Shown piece by piece: positions 8,956-19,013 of a stretch of 64,000 nucleotides of DNA. Below the pieces are notes generated by a model. That model searched no databases, was not told the DNA's origin, and saw nothing but the letters and a program-made list of their open reading frames with translations. Source of the DNA: Berkiella sp964496435 (GTDB lineage Bacteria; Pseudomonadota; Gammaproteobacteria; Berkiellales; Berkiellaceae). Every line of letters starts with the position of its first letter. Position 1 is the first letter of the stretch. The DNA lies in NCBI GenBank assembly GCA_964496435.1, contig CAZBZP010000008.1, forward strand, positions 1-64,000, written 5' to 3'. Position numbers and translations under genes: made by a program.

Positions 8956-9098
8956 TACTCTTCCTATTTTGAATTAGGTGTCTATTAAACTCAATTGGCG
9001 TATTGGGAATCACTTTTTTTATGGCGTAGCCATGAAATAAAGTTGTTTCCCTATACGCCCCGCGATAATTCACACCTAAATCTCAATAAGAGGTAAAT

Positions 9099-9428
9099 TC
9101 ACTCTCCGACGGTGGTGGAAAACAACTGTATAACAACCACCCCAAGAATAATTAAGAAAATCCCCGCAATCGCGGGTTTATCTAAGACTTGATCAAACAA
9201 ATAATAAGCACCCAATGTCACGATGATTATGCCAACGCCTGCCCAGATTGCATAGGCAATACCAACAGGAATAACTCTTAAGGCTAATGTTAAAAAATAA
9301 AAGGTGCAGCAATATCCGACGATAACGATAATAGTGGGTATCGGCTTGGTAAATTCTTCCGATGCTTTTAAAGCATTGATAGCAATAACTTCTCCGATGA
9401 TTGCTAAAACTAAGTATATATAATGCAT
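9099..9428 (-). CDS. Small multidrug resistance (SMR) family transporter
   Basis: 109 residues with four membrane helices, the standard SMR size. The helix-1 glutamate that couples proton and drug is E13 (YLVLAIIGEVIAINALKAS), and AYAIWAGVGIIIV in helix 3 matches the SMR signature. Dimers export cationic compounds, polyamines or guanidinium across the inner membrane; the substrate here cannot be told. EmrE-like by sequence. It is a single gene, convergent with msrBA and with only a weak hairpin between them (about 9011-9036). Confidence 0.9.
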   Translation of the reverse strand: MHYIYLVLAIIGEVIAINALKASEEFTKPIPTIIVIVGYCCTFYFLTLALRVIPVGIAYAIWAGVGIIIVTLGAYYLFDQVLDKPAIAGIFLIILGVVVIQLFSTTVGE

Positions 9429-9625
9429 GTTTAACCTATCAGTCTATTTTTCAGCAGCAAATTGATATGCCATATTGCTGATGAGACTCATATCATAGCA
9501 AATGAAAACCCATAAAATTTAACAGGTGAAAGATTAAACAGTGCTTTATACCTTAGTGAAACTTAAGATAAAAATAACTAGAACCGATAAGCTCTGTAGT
9601 AAGAAAAGGATGGAGCGAAAGGCAA

Positions 9626-9832
9626 ATGAACAAGTTAATTAAAGCTGATAAGCCGCCCAAAGTACAAGGGAGATATTTAGCTGTAGTCTCCAACTCGCAG
9701 GTTCATATTTTAGATTATGTCCATGGCAATTGGTATGGATACCCATTTTTTTCAGGTGAACACATCAATGTGACACACTGGATGGAATTGCCAAAGATGC
9801 CACCACAAAAAGATTGGGTATATCATGTTTAA
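9626..9832 (+). CDS. DUF551-like small protein
   Basis: 68 residues, Trp/Tyr-rich, no signal or membrane segment. The C-terminal VTHWMELPKMP is the pattern of DUF551 (WxxLPxxP), a small domain often carried by phages. Function is unknown. An AAGGATGGAGCGAAAGG stretch precedes the ATG as ribosome-binding site. The 3' end overlaps the following lipoprotein gene by 8 bases, so the two are probably co-translated. Confidence 0.6.
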   Translation: MNKLIKADKPPKVQGRYLAVVSNSQVHILDYVHGNWYGYPFFSGEHINVTHWMELPKMPPQKDWVYHV

Positions 9833-10076
9833 AGTGAAAATGAAGACACTTATTGTAGGTTTGAGTGTGTTGATGGCTGGTTGTTCCAGTCTCACCCCTG
9901 ATTTTGGGATTAATAGTCAAGCGATGACAGGCTATTCTAAGCCAAGATTTAATGTTATTGATAATTATTATGCTGGGCGTTATTACATCTCAGAATATTA
10001 TGTCGCTGATTACCATAATGGCTATTGCAGTGATGGTTATTGTTACAATAAGCATCGCCGAGTACCTTATTATTGA
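9825..10076 (+). CDS. Small Tyr-rich lipoprotein
   Basis: 83 residues. An N-terminal basic and hydrophobic stretch ends in the lipobox LMAGC (cysteine at about residue 20), so it should be lipidated and anchored in the envelope. The mature part is rich in Tyr and Asn (DNYYAGRYYISEYY, GYCSDGYCYN). It resembles the larger lipoprotein at 19138-19533 in composition and in the CxxxxCY ending, so the two may be distant relatives. ATG at 9840 is an alternative start. No function can be assigned. Confidence 0.7.
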   Translation: MFKVKMKTLIVGLSVLMAGCSSLTPDFGINSQAMTGYSKPRFNVIDNYYAGRYYISEYYVADYHNGYCSDGYCYNKHRRVPYY

Positions 10077-10095
10077 TCTCTTCCTTTGTAAGCTT

Positions 10096-10126
10096 GGGGC
10101 TTAGCGCATTGCTAAGCCCCTTGTCT
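10096..10126 (+). terminator. Rho-independent terminator
   Basis: Perfect 10-base stem ggggcttagc / gctaagcccc with a 5-base loop, followed by ttgtct. It lies between the convergent lipoprotein and acid phosphatase genes. Confidence 0.75.
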
Positions 10127-10146
10127 CCATGATGATCCAAACGCAA

Positions 10147-11217
10147 TTATATGGTTTTGTGCTCTATAGTGGGTATAGCGCCTTCGGCTAATGATATTAA
10201 ATATTGCGAATGACATTGATTCCCATTACAACCTGGCACTTGTAATTCTATATCATTATAGGTGATCACAATATATTGCTGTTTTTCATGCTCATAAAGA
10301 GAAAAATTCACTCTTGAGGCAAAAGGTGGTGGCTCTTTCAAAGGCACACCTAAAGCACTGAGCAAAGCGAGCAAACTACTATCATGCCCTGATAAAAGCA
10401 CGTATTTTAAATCTTCATGCGGTGCTTGTAGATAAGAAATAATAAGACCCAGCAAAGGTTGCCCCATACTTTTGGCTACTTCCTTAGGCGTAAATAGATG
10501 GCAAAATGCCCACTTACCTGCTTGGGTTATCTCGTGATAATCCTCTTTTGACAACAAAGGGGGTAATTTAACATTATTGTTCTGATAAACAGCTAAGGTA
10601 TTCCCCACTGAAATGAGTTGGAATAATTCTTTGATTTCAAGACCAGTTGCTTTGCTCCAACGAGGATAATGCTTTTTAAGCGCCTCATCTTTTGCCTTCC
10701 AAGCTGCGCTTGGCTTCACATGATTTTCAAAAAGTTGCTTAAACAATTCACTGTGCGTAAAAACTAACAAGGCATCTTTATCATCGGCTATTTGAGTATG
10801 GATGGGTATCGGTTGAAAAGCATTAGGTAAATTAGCTTTTCCTTCAGGATATAATCCCAATAGCAAGGATTGCGCACTCATTAAGGTTCTGTCGACATCT
10901 GTTGAACGCACATAAAGTGAATTTGGCTGATAATGTTCGGGTAGCAACTTTTCTTCAATGATGTATTTTTTACGGAGTTTTGCACCTAATTCATATTCTT
11001 GTTGCATACCCTTCGCGGTCAACTGTCCGCGCCCTTCTTTCCATTCATGGGATGCGTTGGGAATATCTCTTATAGAGGTTCTGTCACCATGACGGATAAT
11101 ATCTAAGGCAAAAAGTAGCTTTGGCGAATTTGCCAAGACGGTGTTGTTGCAAAAGATAATCAGCAGAGTAAATAAGATATTTCGCTTCAAATAAGAATGA
11201 GAGGTGCGTGCTTTCAT
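10147..11217 (-). CDS. Secreted histidine acid phosphatase
   Basis: 356 residues. A signal peptide (about 1-30, basic then hydrophobic, ending TVLANS) is followed by the catalytic RHGDRT motif (R42-H43-G44-x-R46), where the histidine forms the phospho-enzyme. The second signature, SGHDSSLLALL at about 278, supplies the proton-donating Asp. It hydrolyses phosphomonoesters in the periplasm or outside the cell. Secreted members of this family are known in Legionella (major acid phosphatase); specificity for phytate or phospholipid products is not visible. It is a single gene with its own upstream region. Confidence 0.88.
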   Translation of the reverse strand: MKARTSHSYLKRNILFTLLIIFCNNTVLANSPKLLFALDIIRHGDRTSIRDIPNASHEWKEGRGQLTAKGMQQEYELGAKLRKKYIIEEKLLPEHYQPNSLYVRSTDVDRTLMSAQSLLLGLYPEGKANLPNAFQPIPIHTQIADDKDALLVFTHSELFKQLFENHVKPSAAWKAKDEALKKHYPRWSKATGLEIKELFQLISVGNTLAVYQNNNVKLPPLLSKEDYHEITQAGKWAFCHLFTPKEVAKSMGQPLLGLIISYLQAPHEDLKYVLLSGHDSSLLALLSALGVPLKEPPPFASRVNFSLYEHEKQQYIVITYNDIELQVPGCNGNQCHSQYLISLAEGAIPTIEHKTI

Positions 11218-11402
11218 TTTAATGCTCTTTTGAGAAGTCCCTCTGTATTTAGCGCTAAAATCTTGTTGGCGTCAAATATGACGCTGATTTAGCGCTTATA
11301 CACGACTTTTTATAAGCATTACCCTAGGCAGAGTTTACTAACTTATTTCTTGGTTTCATGCTTTTCAAATGGATTATAAAAACAGAGTGTGTTTACATCT
11401 TC

Positions 11403-13127
11403 TTAGTGCCACATCCCAGTATGATTGTGTATAAAATTCCTAATAGCCTTAAAAATATTCCATTCTTTGACTTTAGACTCAGCAAACGAGAAGACCATTT
11501 TAGGCGTTACTTTGGGCGGAATAAATAGCTCTTCAGGGTTAACCGTCACATCTACAATCGCAGGCTTGCCACATCTAAAAGCTTCTTGTAAGGCACTGTC
11601 TATTTGACTATAACTTGTCACTGAAATACCAAATGCGCCATGAGCAACTGCCAATTTCGCATAATCAGGATTTAATAAATCCGTTCCAAAAGAAGGATTA
11701 CCCTCTCCTGATTCTTCTAATTCAATAAATCGATATTTTGAATTGTTATAAATAACAAACACGACGGGCAAACGATATTTAACAAAGGTAATCAAATCAG
11801 CAATGAGCATTTGAAAATCACCATCGCCCACGGGCACTATCACCTGACGATGTGGCATTGCTAATTTACAGCCCAAGGCGGCAGCCAAAGCCCAACCTAA
11901 GGAGGCCAAATTCCAGGTCCACAGTAGTCTTTGTCTACCATTTAAGTGTAAATAATTATTACAATAAACAGTAACAGAGCCTGTTCCTACGCAAAAAATG
12001 GCATCCTCATCTGCAAGTAGGCCAATGCGCTCAGTTAGAGCTTGAGGATGAATAAATTTGCCATCTTCTGTGGGTTTTGCAAAATAGTGTTGATGCTCTC
12101 CTACTTTGACTTTCATTTCTTGCGCACTTTTTAAAAAGCTATCATCTGTTTTTGGTGATAAGCGCTCAGTCAATGCCCCAAGGGTTAGCTTCGCATCGCC
12201 CAAGAGTCCTTGGGTAATAGCGACATGAGCCCCTATTCTGCCTATATTGCAATCAATTTGAATAATGTCAGCATGGCTAGGATAAAATTCTTTGAAGGCA
12301 AAGCTTGAGCCCACCACCAATAGCAGATCACATTCACTTACCGCATGGTTTCCTGAGCGTGCGCCCATTATTCCAATGCCGCCTACATAATTTGCTAAAC
12401 GGTTATCTAATATATCTTTTGAACGCGTTGTATGCACGAGTGGCGCTTTTAAAAGACTAGAAATGTTTTTAAGCTCTTCTGCTGCATGCAGTGCACCACC
12501 ACCATAAAGAATGGTAATTTTAGATGCTTTATTAATTTTTTGAGCAACACTATCAATTTCTTCATCAGAAGGTATGAGTTTGCTATTAAATTGCAGTATT
12601 TTATATCGTGGATCTAAGCGTACTGCTGCTTGTCTCATAATATCTGAAGGCACCGATAGGTGCGCCACACCTTTGTGATTGATTGCCGCTTGTGCTGCGA
12701 GCATTAAAAGCTGTGGGAAATTCTCAGCGCTACGCACTTCTTGGTTAAATATGGCCACATCATTAAACAGGCTTAATTGGTTTATTTCTTGTGGCATGCC
12801 CGTGCCTATGAGCTCAGAGCTGACCTGTCCTGTAATTGCTAATACGGGCACCCTATCAAGAGCTGCATCATATAACCCATTTAACAAATTAACTGCACCT
12901 GGGCCTTGGCATGCAACACATACAGCCAATTCGCCAGTCAATTTTGCCTGCGCGCTAGCGGCAAAAGCCCCCGATGCCTCATGACGCATAATAATAAATT
13001 GGATTTTATCTTGACTCCGCAAAGACTCCATTAAGGAGTCAATAGTATCTCCTGGGATCCCAAAAATCTGTTTGACCCCAACTTGCGAAAGTATTTCAAC
13101 CATTTGATCACTGACATTCTTGCTCAT
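11403..13127 (-). CDS. Thiamine-diphosphate-dependent enzyme, pyruvate oxidase/acetolactate synthase family
   Basis: 574 residues from the ATG at 13127; an upstream in-frame TTG at 13148 is less likely. It has the three-domain ThDP fold: a pyrimidine domain with GIPGDTIDSLMESL and the catalytic glutamate in RHEASGAFAASA; a central domain with a Rossmann-like region (VGGIGIMGARSGNHAV); and a pyrophosphate domain with GDGDFQMLIADLITFVKY...NN, the GDG-N motif. It resembles pyruvate oxidase/pyruvate:quinone dehydrogenase (PoxB) more than acetolactate synthase, with no ilvN-like subunit nearby. It lacks an obvious PoxB-type membrane-binding C-terminal helix, so the electron acceptor is unsure. Confidence 0.8.
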   Translation of the reverse strand: MSKNVSDQMVEILSQVGVKQIFGIPGDTIDSLMESLRSQDKIQFIIMRHEASGAFAASAQAKLTGELAVCVACQGPGAVNLLNGLYDAALDRVPVLAITGQVSSELIGTGMPQEINQLSLFNDVAIFNQEVRSAENFPQLLMLAAQAAINHKGVAHLSVPSDIMRQAAVRLDPRYKILQFNSKLIPSDEEIDSVAQKINKASKITILYGGGALHAAEELKNISSLLKAPLVHTTRSKDILDNRLANYVGGIGIMGARSGNHAVSECDLLLVVGSSFAFKEFYPSHADIIQIDCNIGRIGAHVAITQGLLGDAKLTLGALTERLSPKTDDSFLKSAQEMKVKVGEHQHYFAKPTEDGKFIHPQALTERIGLLADEDAIFCVGTGSVTVYCNNYLHLNGRQRLLWTWNLASLGWALAAALGCKLAMPHRQVIVPVGDGDFQMLIADLITFVKYRLPVVFVIYNNSKYRFIELEESGEGNPSFGTDLLNPDYAKLAVAHGAFGISVTSYSQIDSALQEAFRCGKPAIVDVTVNPEELFIPPKVTPKMVFSFAESKVKEWNIFKAIRNFIHNHTGMWH

Positions 13128-13302
13128 AGGATATCCAATCATTAGCAACAGTTTTAGACATAGGGTATCGGCACAGGGCCCATTTTTGTTTAATCACCTA
13201 CTGTAAAAAATTAAGCCAAGTAACTTTTTATTATGATTTTGGCACTTGCACCTTAAAGATGATTATTTTAGAATTCCAACAAATTAAATTTGCTAGAAAA
13301 TC

Positions 13303-14283
13303 ATGACAAAACAAGCCTCCCTCTTTCCAAAGGGCAAGTTGCAAAATACGGCCCCTCAATTGCCACCCATACCGGCTAAAAAAAGAGAAATCATCTCTAG
13401 TGGTGCACAAAGTCTTGTCTTAGCTGAAAGCCATAAGGAAGTCTTGCTGGTCACTACACGCAAGACGGCTGAAAATATTGCGCTCTTAAGCAACAGGGTG
13501 AAATCAGCATTAATCGATGTACCGGTTCATGTGGGTGATAACGTATCTTTGGTGACATTGTTAACAGGCGTTGCATCACCTGATAAAAAATTGATACAGG
13601 CAACCAGAAAGAAACATAATTTACCTGCATCGCTTCTTCATAAAAATGTTGTTTTCAAAATGCCGCGTTATGATGGCAGCTTAGAAATGCTTAAAACCAT
13701 TCGTTTTAAAGAAGATTCTATCAGAAATCTTAAAAAAACACTGACCAATACCATTAAGCTATTACATAACAAGCATTTAACGCACAATGATATTGTTTTA
13801 AGAAATGTACTTTATAAAGGCGAATTTCCGAACATAAGTTTTAGGTTGTGTGATTGGGGCTCTTTAACGGCCAGTTGTCCAATAAAAGATAGCAAAAAAT
13901 TTCAAGATGATCTCAATAAAATCAATCGCATTGTAACCAAAGCCCAAGAAATACTTGAAAGTAAAACTGCCTTCAAAAAGCAAGCACAAAAGAATAGTAC
14001 CATTTCAGCTAATGATGCTAAAAAAGCATTGGCACTGGGCATGAGCCCTCTCAAGCCAGAAACAACCAAGACAATACCTGGCATGCCAAGGAAAGTAAAA
14101 AACTTATTAAACAAATTTAATGAAGTTGCTGATAAGCAACAATCTGTTGATACGCTCTTATCCTTGGAGATGAAGCCAGGCTTAGTGTTTAGCTTAAACA
14201 CTCAACATACTAAGCCAGTTCAGGCTTTATCTCAGCATGAGGCAAAAATATCTTCGCAATTTAGAAATATAATGAAAAAGTAA
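13303..14283 (+). CDS. Divergent protein-kinase-like protein
   Basis: 326 residues, Lys-rich, without signal or membrane segment. A kinase-type catalytic loop HNDIVLRNVL (H161, D163, N168) is followed by a DFG-like CDWGS (D184). It therefore keeps the catalytic Asp and both metal-binding residues. The N-lobe is not clearly recognisable, and the C-terminal 130 residues are Lys/Gln-rich and look partly disordered. Kinase-like proteins of this form are frequent type IV effectors in Legionellales; that role is inference. No ribosome-binding site stands out before the ATG. It is a single gene, convergent with the carbonic anhydrase gene. Confidence 0.6.
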   Translation: MTKQASLFPKGKLQNTAPQLPPIPAKKREIISSGAQSLVLAESHKEVLLVTTRKTAENIALLSNRVKSALIDVPVHVGDNVSLVTLLTGVASPDKKLIQATRKKHNLPASLLHKNVVFKMPRYDGSLEMLKTIRFKEDSIRNLKKTLTNTIKLLHNKHLTHNDIVLRNVLYKGEFPNISFRLCDWGSLTASCPIKDSKKFQDDLNKINRIVTKAQEILESKTAFKKQAQKNSTISANDAKKALALGMSPLKPETTKTIPGMPRKVKNLLNKFNEVADKQQSVDTLLSLEMKPGLVFSLNTQHTKPVQALSQHEAKISSQFRNIMKK

Positions 14284-14293
14284 AAAAACGTTT

Positions 14294-14902
14294 TTATTCT
14301 GTTGGATCTAAAGCACGATATTCTTTTTCAAGTTCTGAATAGGTAAATATTTGCCCCATTTTAATATCAAAGAACCAACGATGAATAAGTAATTCTTGTT
14401 TGTTCACTCTTTCATTAATCCAGGGGAAATTAAGACAGTTTTCATAGGATTGATTAAGAGCCAATTTTGCATAAGTATCACAATCATGGCTCTCAGCCTT
14501 TTCTGGCTGGACAATAGATACCCAATTGCTAATAAAATCGTTATTGGTATCGCTATTGACCAAGGCTTGCATGCCGCCGCATTGGCTATGGCCTAATAAA
14601 ATCAAATGTTTTACTTTTAAAAAACAAATACCAAACTCTAATGCAGCACTGGTGCCATGATGCGCTTCATCTTTTTCATAGGGTGGTACGATATTCGCAA
14701 CATTACGCACAACGAATAAATCGCCTGGATCGCACTGCAAAATAAGCGCAGGATCTACCCTGGAATCACAGCAAGCAACAACCATCACTTGGGGCTTTTG
14801 GCCATAGTGCGAAAGAAATTGCATGACAGACTTATCACCATGCGCATATTTATTTCTGAAGGCTAAATAGCCTTCAAGCATTTTATTAAAACTGGTTTGC
14901 AT
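14294..14902 (-). CDS. can: Beta-class carbonic anhydrase
   Basis: 202 residues, typical size. Catalyses CO2 hydration with a zinc held by two cysteines and a histidine: CCDSRVDP (C44, D46, R48) and HSQCGGMQA (His and Cys at about 104-107). VVRNVANIVPPYE is also typical of the family. Cytoplasmic. AAGGCAG lies before the ATG. It probably supplies bicarbonate for carboxylations. Separated by 10 bases from the convergent kinase-like gene. Confidence 0.93.
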   Translation of the reverse strand: MQTSFNKMLEGYLAFRNKYAHGDKSVMQFLSHYGQKPQVMVVACCDSRVDPALILQCDPGDLFVVRNVANIVPPYEKDEAHHGTSAALEFGICFLKVKHLILLGHSQCGGMQALVNSDTNNDFISNWVSIVQPEKAESHDCDTYAKLALNQSYENCLNFPWINERVNKQELLIHRWFFDIKMGQIFTYSELEKEYRALDPTE

Positions 14903-15091
14903 AGATCTGCCTTTTAAAAATAACAGCGTAACATATACTTTTTAGACGCAGAATGCAATCATATTTGTGTTAGCAACTGAGCATAGTTTTGAAAAGACTT
15001 CGTAGGCAAGGTGGGAAGTGTCAATTGAGTTCAAGGCCCTAATAGGTGAAAATACACAAAGCTTCAAATACAACTTCAATAAGGTGATGCG

Positions 15092-16255
15092 ATGAAAACG
15101 TTGATCCAAGGCATTATTCCCCATTACCGAGCAATACGACAAAAAATTCATCAGCATCCCGAGCTACGTTATGAAGAAGTGCAAACTGCTGCGCTAATTC
15201 AACATGAGTTAATTCAACTTGGATTGAAACCACAAGCGCATATTGGCAAGACAGGTGTTGTTGCCATATTAGATTCGGGCAAACCTGGCAAAACTGTCGC
15301 TTTGCGAGCTGATATGGATGCCTTACCCATCGTTGAGCAAAACACCTTTGCCTATCAATCACAACATAAAGGCATAATGCATGCTTGTGGTCATGATGGA
15401 CATGTTGCCACCTTGCTGGGCGTTGCCAATATTCTTTCTCAGCAAAAAGATAAACTGCATGGCAAAGTAAAATTTATTTTTCAACCAGCCGAAGAAGGTG
15501 GTGCTGGCGCACTCGCCATGATTAATGATGGTGTGCTTGACAATCCCCCTGTTGATGCCATTTTTGGCTATCACAATTATCCTGGTCTCAAAAGCGGCTA
15601 TGTCCAAGCAAGAAGTGGCTGCACCATGTACAGCAACACTGAATTTTTTATAGAAATTCATGGCAAAGGCGGCCATGCTGCGATGCCTGAAATGGCAAAC
15701 AATCCCATCCCCCTTGCAGCAAGTTTGATTCAAGCTTTAAGCCAAATCTCTGAAACGTTGGCAAAGCAAGAAGAGCATACGGTATTAAGCATGACCACCT
15801 TGCATGCAGGAAAGGCTTCCAATGTCATTCCAGAAATTGTACGCCTAGGCGGCACAATTCGCGCCCCCTCCCTTGAAGCTGCTAATACAGCGACAGCTTT
15901 AATTCAAGCGCATATTGATAATCAAAATAAAGAAAGCCCCAATACACTAAGCGTTGAGTTTAATAACATTTACCCCCCCACTATTAACACTCAACGCGAA
16001 ACAGATTTCGTACTAAACCAAGCAAAAAAATTATTGGGTGAAGAACAGGTGTTTATTAAAGAAAAAAGCGCAAGGGCTTCAGAGGATTTTTCCTATTTTT
16101 TGCAAAAGGTTCCAGGCTGTTATTTCTTTATTGGTAATGGCATCGAAAGCGCTTCTTGCCATCATCCGGCTTATAACTTTAATGATGAAATTTTACCCGT
16201 GGCGATTGAATTACTTTCTACAATTACGATTGCCTATCTTTCATCGGATGTTTAA
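15092..16255 (+). CDS. M20-family amidohydrolase (hippurate / N-acyl-amino-acid hydrolase type)
   Basis: 387 residues. Metal-binding motifs are MHACGHDGHVATLLG (His and Asp of the dinuclear site) and FQPAEEGGAGA, with the catalytic Glu pair. The dimerisation domain is near 180-290, and SEDFSYFLQKVPG with a late histidine (CHHPAYNFND) completes the site. Such enzymes cleave N-acyl or N-carbamoyl amino acids; the exact substrate is unknown. Good ribosome-binding site AAGGTGATGCG. The 3' end touches the convergent emrB-like gene (one base between). Confidence 0.9.
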   Translation: MKTLIQGIIPHYRAIRQKIHQHPELRYEEVQTAALIQHELIQLGLKPQAHIGKTGVVAILDSGKPGKTVALRADMDALPIVEQNTFAYQSQHKGIMHACGHDGHVATLLGVANILSQQKDKLHGKVKFIFQPAEEGGAGALAMINDGVLDNPPVDAIFGYHNYPGLKSGYVQARSGCTMYSNTEFFIEIHGKGGHAAMPEMANNPIPLAASLIQALSQISETLAKQEEHTVLSMTTLHAGKASNVIPEIVRLGGTIRAPSLEAANTATALIQAHIDNQNKESPNTLSVEFNNIYPPTINTQRETDFVLNQAKKLLGEEQVFIKEKSARASEDFSYFLQKVPGCYFFIGNGIESASCHHPAYNFNDEILPVAIELLSTITIAYLSSDV

Positions 16256-16256
16256 T

Positions 16257-17777
16257 TTATTCAGTAGGCGCCGTGTTGCCCGAGAAGGGTGGTCTTGCAA
16301 ACCATATGAATACAAATAATAAAAGAAAAATGAAGCCAGAGGCCCAAAATATATCATTGGTCGCTATCATATAGGCTTGGTTAATTAAATTTTTTGCTAC
16401 CTGTGCAATGCTGGCTTTTTCTGCAAATCCTGCTTTATTTAAATGGATTAATGTCTCATGCAAGGTAGGATTATAGCTCGTTAAATTTTCCACTAGAATA
16501 CTTTGATGAATCGATTCACGGTGATCCCACAAGGATACTGAGATAGAGGTGCCAAAACTGCCTGCCAAGATACGGCAAAAATTAGATAGGCCTGCAGCAC
16601 TGGCGATCCTTTGGGGTGGCAGCCCTGATAGCAAAATAGCCACCAAGGGAATAAAAAAGCAAGGCACACCGACGCCTTGTACAAAACGTATCAATTCAAC
16701 ATGTTGCATCGTTATGTGGGTATTAAAGTTGGCAATCCAAAACGAGCAATAGGCAAACACAAGAAAGCCAAAACTGGATACATACCTGAGATCTGTCTTG
16801 CCCATCAGTCGACCAATGACAGGCGATAAAAACAAGGGGATTATTCCAATAGGAGCGGTCGCAAGACCTGCCAAGGTAGCGGTATAATTCATCTGGGTTT
16901 GCAACCATAATGGCAGAATTACAACTGATCCAAAAAATGTCATATAACCAATACTGATGGCTAAGGTACCTACTGTAAAATTTCTACTTTTGAACAAACT
17001 CAAATCAACAACTGGATTCTCATCCGTTAATTCCCAGACAATAAACACGCTTAAAGAAATTGTTGAAATAACTGCAAGCATGATAATAAAATTTGAATTG
17101 AACCAATCTAAGTCTTTACCTTTATCCAGCAAAATTTGCAAGCAACCAATCCCGACGGCAAGTAATACTAAGCCCACAAAATCCACTGGTAATTTTGTAG
17201 TTGGTGTTTCACGCTTATGTAAAATTCGCCAGGTGAAAAACGCAGAGAAAAAACCAACAGGCACATTAATATAAAATATCCAGGGCCATGAATAGTTGTC
17301 GGTAATATAGCCACCCAAGATAGGGCCTAATACTGGTGCGGCAACCGCGACCATGGCCCACAGACCCGTCGCAAGACCTTTTTTCTCTTCAGGGTAAGCA
17401 CCAAGCAACAAGCTTTGTGACAAGGGGATCATAGGCCCTGCGACCAACCCCTGAATGATTCTAAAAAATACCAGCATTGGTAAGCTTTCTGAAAGACCAC
17501 ACAAAATCGAAGCCACACTAAATAACAAAGTGCACACAACATATAACCGTACTTCACCAAAGCGCTTTGCCAACCAACCTGTGAGAGGTAGAACTATCGC
17601 CAAACTCACGGCAAAGGAAGTAATAACCCATGTTCCTTCATCTGCACTAACGCCTACCTCTCCGGCAATAGTTGGGATAGCCACATTAGCAATGGCGGTA
17701 TCCAGCACATTCATGAAAATCCCTAAGGAGACAGAGATAGTAAGCAGGACAAGTCTAAACCCTTTAAGACATTCCAT
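16257..17777 (-). CDS. emrB: DHA2-family MFS multidrug exporter, EmrB type
   Basis: 506 residues with about 14 membrane helices, the DHA2 layout. The N-terminus MNVLDTAIANVAIPTIAGE and the motif-C-like GPMIPLSQSLLLG and GPILGGYITDNYSWPWIF are those of EmrB/QacA. It sits 6 bases after the EmrA-like gene; together they would form a tripartite pump with an outer-membrane channel such as TolC encoded elsewhere. Substrates of the family are hydrophobic uncouplers and antibiotics. Confidence 0.92.
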   Translation of the reverse strand: MECLKGFRLVLLTISVSLGIFMNVLDTAIANVAIPTIAGEVGVSADEGTWVITSFAVSLAIVLPLTGWLAKRFGEVRLYVVCTLLFSVASILCGLSESLPMLVFFRIIQGLVAGPMIPLSQSLLLGAYPEEKKGLATGLWAMVAVAAPVLGPILGGYITDNYSWPWIFYINVPVGFFSAFFTWRILHKRETPTTKLPVDFVGLVLLAVGIGCLQILLDKGKDLDWFNSNFIIMLAVISTISLSVFIVWELTDENPVVDLSLFKSRNFTVGTLAISIGYMTFFGSVVILPLWLQTQMNYTATLAGLATAPIGIIPLFLSPVIGRLMGKTDLRYVSSFGFLVFAYCSFWIANFNTHITMQHVELIRFVQGVGVPCFFIPLVAILLSGLPPQRIASAAGLSNFCRILAGSFGTSISVSLWDHRESIHQSILVENLTSYNPTLHETLIHLNKAGFAEKASIAQVAKNLINQAYMIATNDIFWASGFIFLLLFVFIWFARPPFSGNTAPTE

Positions 17778-17783
17778 ACTAGC

Positions 17784-19013
17784 TCACAACACCCTAAAAA
17801 GAGTGGAAACACTAGAATGCTTTTCTGAATGGCTTTGCCTGTTTTGCGCGTTGGCTTTTAGGATTTCGTCAATGATACTATCAACTTCTTTGAGGCGCTC
17901 ATTATCGTTTAGCGAATTATAGATAACTTGAGAAGGCGTAATTGGAGAAAGCGACGGACCTTTTTTATCTTTGGTTTCAACTGTAACATTGGCTGACAAC
18001 CCCACACGCAGTGGATATTTGAGAAGTTGTGCTTCATCAATTTCAATCCGCACCGGTAAACGTTGCACAATTTTAATCCAATTCCCCGTGGCATTTTGAG
18101 GGGGTAATAAATCAAAAACACTACCCGTGCCAGGGCTTAAGCCCACAACCTTGCCTTTATAGCTAATGCTACTGCCATAGGCATCGCAAGTAATCGTTAC
18201 TGGCTGACCTATGCGTAAATCACTTAATTGCGACTCTTTAAAATTGGCATCTATCCATACTTTGTTGAGTGGCACAATGATCATTAATATCGTATTTGTA
18301 CTTATGGCTTGCCCAACTTGGACGGCACGTTTGGCCACATAGCCTTGAGTTGGCGAATAGATAACGGTTCTTAGCCAATTTAAATATGCATTACGCAACT
18401 TAACAATGGCTTGCTGAATTTGAGGATGATGATAAAGATCAACCCCACTCACCAAATCCTTTGCAGTCTCTAATTGCTGAGTAACCAAGACAAGTGCATC
18501 TTTTGCATTTTTAGCTGTATTTTTAGTATGTTCTAGTTCTTCAGCTGAAATGGTCTTGTTCACAGCAAGGCCTTCACGACGTGCAAGATCTTCATCTGCT
18601 CTTTCAAGGACATCCTTTGCAACATCCACATTGGCTTGAAGTTGCTTTACATTACTATACAATTGGCTCACATTGCGTGCTGTTAAGGCAAGCTCAGCCT
18701 TGGCGGCATTTAAGGCAATATCCGCATCTGCTTTATCTAGCTCTATTAATTTTTGCCCCTGTTCTACTGCTTGGGTCTCATCTACCAATATGGTTCTTAC
18801 ATAGCCTGATATCTCTGACATGACGGGTACATTATTGCCCCGCACATAAGCATCATCTGTACTTACTTGAAATCGTAACACCAATAACCAGTAAATAAGG
18901 AAAATAATACCAAAGCCACAAAACAACATTGCAAGCACTATCAGCCACTTGCGACGTAGATTTGTTTTTTGCATATTTTGCGAAGGCGCGTCTGTGGACA
19001 CTGTAAAGACCAT
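17784..19013 (-). CDS. emrA: HlyD/EmrA-family membrane fusion protein
   Basis: 409 residues. One N-terminal membrane helix (about 25-47) is followed by a lipoyl-like half motif (YVRGNNVPVMSEISGYV), a coiled-coil hairpin (about 90-200, Ala/Lys/Gln-rich) and the beta-barrel part with GYVAKRAVQVGQAISTNT and VWIDANFKESQL. It bridges the EmrB pump and an outer-membrane channel in the periplasm. The C-terminal 70 residues form a hydrophilic tail longer than in E. coli EmrA. The start could also be the ATG at 18974. Confidence 0.92.
   Translation of the reverse strand: MVFTVSTDAPSQNMQKTNLRRKWLIVLAMLFCGFGIIFLIYWLLVLRFQVSTDDAYVRGNNVPVMSEISGYVRTILVDETQAVEQGQKLIELDKADADIALNAAKAELALTARNVSQLYSNVKQLQANVDVAKDVLERADEDLARREGLAVNKTISAEELEHTKNTAKNAKDALVLVTQQLETAKDLVSGVDLYHHPQIQQAIVKLRNAYLNWLRTVIYSPTQGYVAKRAVQVGQAISTNTILMIIVPLNKVWIDANFKESQLSDLRIGQPVTITCDAYGSSISYKGKVVGLSPGTGSVFDLLPPQNATGNWIKIVQRLPVRIEIDEAQLLKYPLRVGLSANVTVETKDKKGPSLSPITPSQVIYNSLNDNERLKEVDSIIDEILKANAQNRQSHSEKHSSVSTLFRVL

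Noticed and set aside
8956..9098. Terminator or small gene between msrBA and the SMR gene
   Set aside because: Only a short atggc/gccat hairpin is present, too weak to call; no ORF of note.
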